From positions 1 through 33,001 of the forward strand of contig JAJZQG010000082.1 in the NCBI GenBank assembly GCA_021847645.1: DNA of 33,001 nucleotides. The letters run 5' to 3'. This stretch comes from Myxococcales bacterium (GTDB lineage: Bacteria; Myxococcota_A; Polyangia; Polyangiales; Polyangiaceae). The notes under the pieces are model-generated. The model was not told the origin of the DNA, searched no databases, and saw only the letters and a list, made by a program, of their open reading frames with translations. Each line of letters begins with the position of its first letter. The stretch's first letter is position 1. Made by a program: the position numbers and the translations under genes. Of this stretch, positions 6,713-15,204 are shown in pieces.

Positions 6713-8044
6713 TCAGTTCTCGAGGCGCGACAGATCCATGACTTCACGCACGTAGTGGTGATCGCGAATCCCGCGAATCAAAACGCGACGGCCGTCCGGG
6801 CTCGCGATCGGGTCCCACAACCACTCGTAGCCGTCGCCGACCAGCCGCCCGTTGCGCGCGAGGCGATGGGCGCCGTCGCGCTCCACACGCGCCAGGATGA
6901 CGCCGCCCGCGTCGAGGAAGACCGGCTCGCCGACCCGATCGAAGGTCGCGTCCCAAGGACGGCCGTCGACCGCTACGGTCCAGTGGCCGGCATGCCGGGC
7001 GACCGCTGCCACACGCTTGCCGTCGGGGGAAAATCTGGGGTCGAGCACCAACGAGTCGAACGTGCAGGGCCATGGAGTGTCGTCCACGGCGACCGTCCAT
7101 TGTCCGAGGCTGGGAGCGACGACGGCGGCGATGCGGCTGCCGTCGGCCGGCATCTGGACGTGCCACAGCTGCATGAAGCGGTTCTTCCAGACGGGCCTTC
7201 CGTCTTGAGCGAGGGTCCAGGCGCCGGCGGAACGCACGGGTGCGACGAGCTTGCGGCTCTTGCCGCGGTACTCGGGGGACCAGATGCAGCCGAACCGCGC
7301 CTCCCACGGGCTGTCGTCTTCCGCGATGGTGTATTCGAATGGACCGGTGCGCACCTGCGCGGCCACGTGAGAGCCGTCGCGGCTGAAGCGGGGATCCCAG
7401 GTATTGACGTACCTGCCGGACCAGACCTCGCCGTCGACGGCCACGCTCCAAGTGCCTTGCATGAACTTGGTGATATCGGCTTCGGCGAGATCCTCGGCCT
7501 GCACGGTGGCGGCGGCGCGTTTGCCGTCGGGGCTTAGGACATAGTCGCGGCAGGACAGGAAGTCAGGCTCCCAGGCCTTGCCGTCGAGCGCGATCGAATG
7601 ACGGGAATCGCGTTTGACCTGCGCGGCAATGACGGAGCCGTCGTTGCTGAACTTCGTATTCCAGACGAAGTCGAATCGCTCGGGCCACTCCTGTCCATCG
7701 ACGACGACGGTCCACTGGTCGTCCAGGCGAACGAGCGCGGTCAAGCGGCCGTCCGGGGAGTAGGCCAGGTGCCAGGCTTTCTCGTAGACCGTCTCCCAGA
7801 CCTTGCCGTCGACACACACCTGTTGCGAGCCGTCCTCGAGCTCGACGGGGGCGGCGACGTGCTCGCCGTCGGGGCTGGCGATCCATTGGCCGACCGAGGC
7901 GAAGTCCGCGAGGGGTGCTTGGAGGTCGGACAGGACACGGCGATCGGCGTCCCAGTTGCAGTCGGGGAGACGGGAGTCGGTATCCGCGGCCCCGGACGAA
8001 CCGCGGTTGGGGCTCGCATTGACGGTTGGAACGGTGGCAGTCAC
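6713..8044 (-). CDS. tmcD: Tryptophan-rich beta-propeller, TmcD-like redox-complex subunit
   Basis: 443 aa from a GTG at 8044, which overlaps the preceding gene's stop (GTGA) and has AAGGAG 8 nt upstream. The frame runs further back, but there it lies over the HTH gene in another phase. No signal peptide, so cytoplasmic. The protein is built from about nine or ten repeats combining SPDGKRVAA-like strands with a WTVAVDGxxW motif, a WD40/PD40-type propeller. I count 22 Trp in 443 residues. Desulfovibrio Tmc complexes contain a tryptophan-rich cytoplasmic subunit, TmcD, next to the HdrD-like and cytochrome b subunits, and this gene sits directly before hmcE-hmcF. The TmcD call combines composition, repeats and position. 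A generic PD40 protein is the alternative. Confidence 0.78.
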   Translation of the reverse strand: MTATVPTVNASPNRGSSGAADTDSRLPDCNWDADRRVLSDLQAPLADFASVGQWIASPDGEHVAAPVELEDGSQQVCVDGKVWETVYEKAWHLAYSPDGRLTALVRLDDQWTVVVDGQEWPERFDFVWNTKFSNDGSVIAAQVKRDSRHSIALDGKAWEPDFLSCRDYVLSPDGKRAAATVQAEDLAEADITKFMQGTWSVAVDGEVWSGRYVNTWDPRFSRDGSHVAAQVRTGPFEYTIAEDDSPWEARFGCIWSPEYRGKSRKLVAPVRSAGAWTLAQDGRPVWKNRFMQLWHVQMPADGSRIAAVVAPSLGQWTVAVDDTPWPCTFDSLVLDPRFSPDGKRVAAVARHAGHWTVAVDGRPWDATFDRVGEPVFLDAGGVILARVERDGAHRLARNGRLVGDGYEWLWDPIASPDGRRVLIRGIRDHHYVREVMDLSRLEN

Positions 8045-8559
8045 GGGGCGTGCTCCTTGCGGGTGGGATCGCGCCGGGCGGCGGCGTAATCGCAGTTCGC
8101 ACAAGCCGGGGCGCGCAGGGTGCCTCCGGGCAAGAAGGGTCGAATTTCGTGGCAGAGGGTCGCGCTGGACCGGAATACGGGACAGTCGGAGCAGCCGTCG
8201 GCCATGGCGGGGCAGGCGCCGCGCTGAGGGGCCTGCCAGAATTCCCAGCAGGGTTGGGCGTGGCCGATGTCCAGGTCGAGGCTGGCGGTGCTCATGCCGT
8301 GTTGGAGCATGAAGGCGCGAAGCTCGGAGACCAAGATTCGGTTCTGGCCGCCGAAGGTGCGTTGGGCGGGGAGCTGTCCGCTGGAGATCCAGTTGAGGAT
8401 GGCGCCCGCGGAGACGAAGCAGTATTGGGCGGCCTGGCCGGTGGACACGGCGATGCGATGGAGTTTGGGGGCGGCAGCGCACCTGGGGGTCGGACTGGGT
8501 GATTCGGACGCATTTCGCGATTTGGCCACTCGCGGCGGTTTGTGGGGTCTGGCGCCCAT
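8041..8559 (-). CDS. HTH/Cys-rich putative redox-sensing regulator, first gene of the operon
   Basis: About 172 aa from the ATG at 8559. Other starts are a TTG at 8589, which would lie upstream of the predicted transcription start, and a GTG at 8529. The middle contains an excisionase/BldC/MerR-like winged HTH (AGAILNWISSGQLPAQRTFG, then NRILVSELRAFML). The C-terminal 65 residues hold seven Cys in C-x11-C-x6-C-x2-C-x9-C-x16-C-x2-C, starting with CWEFW as in small 'CW' Cys-rich modules of deltaproteobacteria. This could bind Zn or an Fe-S cluster. Its 3' end overlaps the tmcD start. It may sense redox state and control the operon, or be an accessory of the complex. The precise family is not recognised. 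Confidence 0.72.
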   Translation of the reverse strand: MGARPHKPPRVAKSRNASESPSPTPRCAAAPKLHRIAVSTGQAAQYCFVSAGAILNWISSGQLPAQRTFGGQNRILVSELRAFMLQHGMSTASLDLDIGHAQPCWEFWQAPQRGACPAMADGCSDCPVFRSSATLCHEIRPFLPGGTLRAPACANCDYAAARRDPTRKEHAP

Positions 8560-8572
8560 CGCGCGGACATAG

Positions 8573-8588
8573 GGCAGCCTCCATGCCA
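8573..8588 (-). promoter_or_regulatory. Sigma-54 (-24/-12) promoter of the Hmc/Tmc operon
   Basis: On the minus strand the site reads TGGCATGGAGGCTGCC. It has GG and GC exactly ten bases apart and matches TGGCACG-N4-TTGC at all but two defined positions. The predicted transcription start is near 8562, just ahead of the ATG at 8559 (a nearly leaderless mRNA) or 33 nt before the GTG at 8529. A sigma-54 activator gene is divergent from it, which strengthens the call. Confidence 0.7.
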
Positions 8589-8650
8589 ACCCGGGCGGCG
8601 GTGGCGGGCGCCTTGGAAACGGCTGCGTCGTTCACCCGGGACGGCCCGCG

Positions 8651-8704
8651 AGTGTTGCGATGTAGCGCTACAGTGTTGCGCTCCGCAGCGCGCCTGCTAC
8701 AGTG
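8651..8704. promoter_or_regulatory. Candidate activator-binding (enhancer) cluster
   Basis: The cluster contains a perfect 12-bp palindrome TGTAGCGCTACA (8661-8672). It is flanked by two AGTGTTGCG copies (8651-8659 and 8672-8680) placed 21 bp apart, two helical turns. GCTACAGTG is also repeated (8667-8675 and 8696-8704). The palindrome is centred about 104 bp upstream of the predicted sigma-54 start, the usual place for an upstream activating sequence. It also abuts the activator's own start codon, so autoregulation is likely. The assignment is by position and symmetry, not by a known consensus. Confidence 0.55.
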
Positions 8705-8709
8705 GCCGC

Positions 8710-10038
<1,329 letters not shown>

Positions 10039-10050
10039 AGCAAGCGAGGA

Positions 10051-10068
10051 GGGCACACCGGTGTGCCC
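10051..10068. terminator. Candidate bidirectional terminator hairpin
   Basis: A perfect 18-bp inverted repeat, GGGCACACCGGTGTGCCC, gives a 7-bp stem with a CCGG loop in the 48-nt gap between two convergent genes. No T-run follows, which is common for terminators in GC-rich genomes. Its placement supports the call. Confidence 0.5.
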
Positions 10069-10086
10069 CTGGCACAGCGCCGGGAG

Positions 10087-13000
10087 TCACTCGGCCACGT
10101 CCGGCGCGGCGATCGTGGCGTCGGACGGCTTCGATGCGCTCGGCTTCCTCGTGGTGGACAGTGGCAATGCCCACGAATCGAAGGCGCCGCGCGTGCCCAC
10201 GGGCAGGATGGGGGCGCCGGCCAGCAGGCGGGGAATCTGGGCGTGCTCGTGCTCGGCGGCGAGCCAGGCGGCCACCCAGGCGATCCAGGTGATCGGCTGG
10301 TGCCTGTAGAGGAATCGCCGGGTATCGAGCACGCGCGGGGGCAGCTCCCCGCCCACGCCGCTGACCACGGGTGCCACGGTGGTGGGCTGGCCGAGGTCGA
10401 ACGCGTAGAGATGCTCGGTGCGGAAGTCGCCGCTCGGCCATACGACCAGCCCGGCGTCCTCGATGGCATATTGAGCGGCGTCGGGGATCTCGGCCTCGAT
10501 CTGCTCTCGCACGAAGTCCACCTCGGCTCGGTGATAGAAGCCGGCGAGCGCATTCTCGAACAACAACGTGCCCGGGGGCGACGTGCGCTGGAGCGTATGA
10601 AGGAATCCCGGCCGCGCGATGCCCGCCACCAGCGCCCCGCCCTGCTGCTCGATCGTGATCTCGCAGACGCCGCCCTCCAGCGTTTCGCTCGACAGACGCA
10701 GGCGTACCCGGTTGGAGCTCAGATCGACACCGTCGATGCGCAGCTGTCCGTGCGTCCACCGGGCGCAGCCTCGCAACGTGGCAATCAGCTCGCGCTCGGC
10801 GAAACGTCGAATGCCCACCTCGACCTCGCGAATGCCTGCGCGAAAATGGGCGAGCCCGCGGTCCGCGCCGCGGGGCGGCCGTCCCCTCGTCCTGCGCGCC
10901 AGCTCCTCATGGCGCTGCGCGGCCCGGCGCAATCGCTCGTAGAGCTTGGGCATGGTGCCCGAGTGCACGCCCGCCACGAGCAGCCCTCGCATCGTCTCGC
11001 CGTGGGGCCCGATGCGTGTGGGCATGAGGCGCTCGGGCCGTGAGTCGCGGTAGAGCCGGTAGTTCTCCTTCAGCTCCCAGGCCAGGAAGCCGCTCACGCT
11101 CGGAAAGATGAAGACCGTGATTCCCGCCATGGCCCCGCCGATGATCGAGCCGAAGGGCGAGAACACCGTCGTTGCGACCGACAGCATCCGACCGTAGAGC
11201 GGGAGGAACATCTTGTGGGCCACGGTGGCCACCGGAAAGTGCTTGAGCGGGTTGAGCTCCGGCTCGACGAACAACGTGACATACAGTCGAATCACGTAGG
11301 CCACGACGGCCCAGCCCAGGCCCAGCACGGCGCGCAGGCCCACGATCAGCGCGCTGTCGTCGCGATAGAAGTGCAGCAGCTCGTCGACCTTGTAGATGGC
11401 GCGCTCGAGCATCTCCATGAGCGTGTGAAATACGCCCGAGACCAGCCGCAGCACGCCGGGAATCCACTGCCGGCTCATCACCTGCCAAGTAGGTACGAGT
11501 TGCTCGACGACAACGTCCTCGAGCCAGATGCCGATGCGGGTGCCCATGAGGGCGCTGACGACGGCAAAGACGGCGAGGGCGACGGCGGCGCCCAGATAGA
11601 TGTCCTCGGCGCGCAGGGGCGTGAGGTAGTAGACGCCGGCACCGAGCAGCAGGGGGAACAGAAGGCGGCGCAGCACCATGCGCACGCCGGGCCGGGAGAG
11701 AAACTGCTGCACGGCCGGCAGGGTGAGCAGAGCGCGGGGGATGCGGAAGAACACCCAGGCCAGAACCACGCCCACGACGGTGAGCACCTGCTTGGAGAAG
11801 GCGCGGAACGGCTCGGAATGAATCAATGCGAAGGCGACCGCCGATACCAGCAGGAAAGAGGTCACCGACAGGATCTCGACGGGCGCGGCCCCGGCCAGGT
11901 GCAGCAGGGGATTGAGCAGGTGGCCGACGCCCTCGAGCAGGATGAACGACGCAGACATCGGCAGCACGAGGTACAGAAAGACGACTCGTCCGATGCGGGT
12001 ACCGAAGGGAACGCTGCTGGTGCGTTGAAGGGCACGCAGGTACAGGTCGCTGCGCTGGTAGATGCCGTCGAGCTCGACGGACAGGAGCTTGTCGGCTTCG
12101 ATCAGGGGGTCGCCGAACAGCAATTCCCGGGGGCCCCGCAGATCATCGAGCTTGAGCTCGTTGCGCGAGACGGCGTCGCGCAGCTCGGGAAAGGTCAGGA
12201 AGCCTTGGCGCAACATCTGGTCGAGGAGCTCGTCGACGAGCTTGTCCCGGGCCAGGACTTCGGGGGTATTGGCCGGCCGCAGGCCGACCTTGTCGAGCAC
12301 GCCGCGGATGCGGGGGCCGAGGGAGACGCGCACGTTGGATTCGGCGCGTGCGACGGCGCGGCGCAAGGCGGCGGACAGGGCCGCGCGTTCTGAGGAGGGC
12401 AAACGGGTTTCGTGGACCGCGTGAGCGGCCAGGGCGAGCTGGCGGGCCACGATGAGCACGCGCGTGAAGTCGGCGGGCCGGACGATGGGGCGCTTGCCAA
12501 GCGAGAGCATCCAGGTGGGAAGATCCACGATGCGGCGGGTGCGCTCGTGGGCCACGCAGGCGCGCTCGAGCCTGGCGAACAGGGCGGCTTCCGGGCCGTA
12601 CCGGAATCTCGAGCGCTCGGCACCGGCTCGCTGGGCCAGGGGCAGCAGGGCTGTGTTCCAATCGGGCCTCTCGCCTCGCACCGAGTCGTACTCCAACGCA
12701 TCGTCGAGACGCGCTGCCAGCTCGGCGACGGCGTCCCGAAGCTCCCGGTCGGCGTCGGCGTGCGGCGCCGGGTCGGCCGTGTTGCTGGCGCGGGCGCTCG
12801 AGAGGATGGCGCGGGCGGCGTTGCCTTGCGCTCGCGCTGCCTTCGCGCGCGCGAGCAGCGCCTTGGCTTGCTTGCCGCTGACGGCTTCTACCTCGTAGTC
12901 GGGCTTGCGCAGCGAAACCGGCCCGTAGGCGCTCGAGGTGGCCGTGGCCGACGACGGCAACGCCAAGTGCGGCGAGAAGGTCCTGACGCCCTGAGGACGT

Positions 13001-13620
13001 CCTTCCTCGAGCAACGGTCGCGGGTCCACGTCGAGGGCCAGCGTCTGGTCGACGCGGAATGCGTCGGACACGCCCGGGAACGTGGGCACGATGAGCGCGG
13101 GTGAGAAGTGGCGGAGCTCGAGGAACGTGGCCGCGAATTCCACGTACACCTCGCGATCGTCGAAGGGCGGCAGCACGGCGTCGTCGTGGCGCAGGATGGA
13201 TCGGATCTCGTCGAACTCCGTCTGGCCGATGTACTCGATGCGCTCGCGCACGCCCGCCTCGTCGAGCTTGTCCTCGCGGATCATGCGGTCGAATGCGCCG
13301 TGCACGCGGGCGTGAAACACGGAGCGCCACAGCTGCGACAGGTTCTCGGTGTCGCTTCGTCCACGAAGCTCGGCAGGCGTGGGACGGGCCACCAGGACCA
13401 CCTCGGGCGGGATGTCGGCGAGGGAAACGCCGAGCATCTCGAAGTCCGCGACGTCCAGCAGGGCCTGACGCGACAGGGCGTAGCATCGCCCGTGGGGCAC
13501 CATGCCATGGAGCCGGCGATGGTGCTTGATGACCCTGCGGAGCACCAGCGGATCGGCGACGATCACGCCGGCGGCGTGCAGGAGGTGCCTTTCGATCGCG
13601 GTCAGATCCATCGATTGCAT
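10087..13620 (-). CDS. Large multi-helix membrane protein of unknown function
   Basis: 1177 aa from the ATG at 13620; a second ATG at 13611 is also possible, and neither has a strong ribosome site. Residues 1-200 are soluble. Residues 250-310 are Ala/Arg-rich and helical. Residues 310-530 are soluble and helical. Seven hydrophobic segments follow, near 543-563, 580-601, 611-630, 652-668, 672-694, 761-785 and 815-847. A C-terminal soluble domain (about 860-1177) starts with a basic helical stretch and includes a beta-rich part (REVEVGIRRF, QLRIDGVDLSSNRVRLRLS). I see no known catalytic motif, signal peptide or transport signature, and I do not recognise the family. It is transcribed alone, convergent with the activator gene. 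The reading frame is clean and uninterrupted. Confidence 0.85.
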   Translation of the reverse strand: MQSMDLTAIERHLLHAAGVIVADPLVLRRVIKHHRRLHGMVPHGRCYALSRQALLDVADFEMLGVSLADIPPEVVLVARPTPAELRGRSDTENLSQLWRSVFHARVHGAFDRMIREDKLDEAGVRERIEYIGQTEFDEIRSILRHDDAVLPPFDDREVYVEFAATFLELRHFSPALIVPTFPGVSDAFRVDQTLALDVDPRPLLEEGRPQGVRTFSPHLALPSSATATSSAYGPVSLRKPDYEVEAVSGKQAKALLARAKAARAQGNAARAILSSARASNTADPAPHADADRELRDAVAELAARLDDALEYDSVRGERPDWNTALLPLAQRAGAERSRFRYGPEAALFARLERACVAHERTRRIVDLPTWMLSLGKRPIVRPADFTRVLIVARQLALAAHAVHETRLPSSERAALSAALRRAVARAESNVRVSLGPRIRGVLDKVGLRPANTPEVLARDKLVDELLDQMLRQGFLTFPELRDAVSRNELKLDDLRGPRELLFGDPLIEADKLLSVELDGIYQRSDLYLRALQRTSSVPFGTRIGRVVFLYLVLPMSASFILLEGVGHLLNPLLHLAGAAPVEILSVTSFLLVSAVAFALIHSEPFRAFSKQVLTVVGVVLAWVFFRIPRALLTLPAVQQFLSRPGVRMVLRRLLFPLLLGAGVYYLTPLRAEDIYLGAAVALAVFAVVSALMGTRIGIWLEDVVVEQLVPTWQVMSRQWIPGVLRLVSGVFHTLMEMLERAIYKVDELLHFYRDDSALIVGLRAVLGLGWAVVAYVIRLYVTLFVEPELNPLKHFPVATVAHKMFLPLYGRMLSVATTVFSPFGSIIGGAMAGITVFIFPSVSGFLAWELKENYRLYRDSRPERLMPTRIGPHGETMRGLLVAGVHSGTMPKLYERLRRAAQRHEELARRTRGRPPRGADRGLAHFRAGIREVEVGIRRFAERELIATLRGCARWTHGQLRIDGVDLSSNRVRLRLSSETLEGGVCEITIEQQGGALVAGIARPGFLHTLQRTSPPGTLLFENALAGFYHRAEVDFVREQIEAEIPDAAQYAIEDAGLVVWPSGDFRTEHLYAFDLGQPTTVAPVVSGVGGELPPRVLDTRRFLYRHQPITWIAWVAAWLAAEHEHAQIPRLLAGAPILPVGTRGAFDSWALPLSTTRKPSASKPSDATIAAPDVAE

Positions 13621-14077
13621 GACCCGGCGGCCAGGCCGCCCGCGGGGGGATGCATGCTAGCACTCCTTCGGGTGGCGTACAGATCGTGCAGGGCAAGGAC
13701 GACGGCGGGCACCGGGCGGTCGCTACTCGATAAGGGGCTTGCACGCGCGGCGATGCCGCGCAGAGCCCGGGGCGCGACGTGTCGAGCCCCCACCAGAACG
13801 GGATGATCCTCGGATGGGAAGCCGCTCATCGTGGCGGGTGTTCGCCACGCACCGGCTTTCGGAGTGCGCTCCGTGCTGCTTCTGGAACAACGGACCGCCG
13901 GGGCGGCGGTGCCGCGGAACGGGCGAGTCCTTTGAGGTCGTGCTATTCGGGTCGCCTTGGGCGAAAGTTCCGACCTGTGCTCGAGCCAACTCCGCAATTG
14001 GGAACCCAGCGCTGCCCGGCAGCCCATGCGCGGGTGTGCGGCCCCAGCGGCCATGACGACCGATCACGAGGCGCGCC
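13621..14077. other. 457-nt intergenic region between divergent genes
   Basis: This region separates the large membrane protein (minus) from the Ser/Thr kinase (plus), so it must hold both promoters; I could not pick convincing -35/-10 or -24/-12 boxes. It contains a perfect 7-bp-stem hairpin (13745-13761, GCGCGGC-GAT-GCCGCGC) without a T-run. Open frames inside it are Arg/Pro/Ser-rich with no recognisable domain, and I treat them as non-coding. Confidence 0.5.
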
Positions 14078-15154
14078 GTGACGGCAGATGGCCCGTCGCC
14101 CTGTCCCTGGTGCGGCGGGCACCATGCGTCGTCGTCGACCGTGTGTCCGGCAACGGGGCAGTCGGTCGACAGGCCCGCCGAATCGTGGACCGCTGGACCC
14201 GAAGGCATGGATAGCAGGAGTAGCCCAGGCGAAGCCGGCGGCTCCGCCGCGTCGACACGAGCGGCGCAAGCGGCACCCGCGGACCCGGTCGTGCTGCACA
14301 AGAGGTACTCGGTTCGCCGGGTCATCGGAACCGGCTCGGCGGCTATCGTCTACGAGGCAGTTCAGCGTGACAACGGACGCACGGTGGCGTTGAAGGTGCT
14401 GGCCGGCGACATGCTCCGAAGTGGGCAATGGCGAGTCCGATTCGAGCGGGAAACCCGGATCACCGCCTCGCTATCGCACCCGAACATCTGCCGACTGCAT
14501 GATTGTGGAACGCTCGATGACGGACGGCCGTTCTACGTGATGGATCTGCTCGACGGCGAGCCGTTGTCGGCGAGAATCAAGTCCCGCGGCGCGCTCGAGC
14601 AGCTCGAGGCGGTCGACATCGTCATCCAGATCCTGGCCGCCCTGCGCGCTGCCCACGCCGCCGGCGTCGTGCACCGCGATATCAAGCCCGAGAACGTGTT
14701 CCTGCACAAGGACTACGACGGGCACGAGATCGTCAAGGTCCTGGACTTCGGCGTGTGCACCGACGTGGCACCGCACCTTCGGCCGGTCGAGGAGACGAGC
14801 CGTATCACGCGCGTCAACATGTTCCTGGGGAGCCCGTTCTACATGGCCCCGGAGCAGGTTCGGAGCGCGGTCGAGGTCGATGCGCGCGCCGATCTGTGGT
14901 CCACCGGTGTCGTGCTGTACGAGGCGCTGAGCGGCCAGCGGCCTTTCAAGGGCACTACCCTGCCCGCCCTGCTGGTGAATATCGCCACGGAAAAGCCCCG
15001 CGCCCTTGCGGAGCTGAGACCGGACATCCACGCGGACCTGCCGCGCATCATCCGCAAGGCCTTGCGCAAGGATAGAGAACGGCGCTACGGCGACGCCGCG
15101 GCGTTCCTTCGAGACCTCATCTATGTACGGGCTTCTCTGGTGCGCGGGAGTTGA
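14078..15154 (+). CDS. Soluble Ser/Thr protein kinase with N-terminal Cys cluster
   Basis: 358 aa from a GTG at 14078, with GAGG 6 nt upstream. The N-terminus has a small Zn-ribbon-like element (CPWCGGHH, then C23), followed by a disordered Ser/Ala/Gly linker to about residue 72. The Hanks-type kinase domain fills the rest: glycine loop IGTGSAAIVYEA (83-94), catalytic Lys106 (VALKVL), HRDIKPEN with Asp201, DFG at 223-225, activation segment ending in GSPFYMAPEQ, and the DLWSTGVVLYE helix F. All catalytic residues are present, so it should be active. There is no transmembrane segment and no C-terminal sensor domain. Soluble PknB-type kinases of this build are abundant in myxobacteria. It converges on the pseudokinase-TPR gene 50 nt away; a functional link is possible but unproven. 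Confidence 0.94.
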   Translation: MTADGPSPCPWCGGHHASSSTVCPATGQSVDRPAESWTAGPEGMDSRSSPGEAGGSAASTRAAQAAPADPVVLHKRYSVRRVIGTGSAAIVYEAVQRDNGRTVALKVLAGDMLRSGQWRVRFERETRITASLSHPNICRLHDCGTLDDGRPFYVMDLLDGEPLSARIKSRGALEQLEAVDIVIQILAALRAAHAAGVVHRDIKPENVFLHKDYDGHEIVKVLDFGVCTDVAPHLRPVEETSRITRVNMFLGSPFYMAPEQVRSAVEVDARADLWSTGVVLYEALSGQRPFKGTTLPALLVNIATEKPRALAELRPDIHADLPRIIRKALRKDRERRYGDAAAFLRDLIYVRASLVRGS

Positions 15155-15204
15155 TCGCATGAGTGCCCGCGGGACACGGGCCGGGCGCGGGGCTCGCGGG
15201 ACAA

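Noticed and set aside
1..8559. Evidence for sulfate reduction
   Set aside because: No dsrAB, apr, sat or qmo genes are in the window. Hmc/Tmc-type complexes also occur in organisms that do not reduce sulfate.
13602..14054. 150-codon minus-strand frame in the 457-nt gap
   Set aside because: No domain, Arg/Ser/Pro-rich, overlaps the start of the membrane-protein gene, and lacks a ribosome site.
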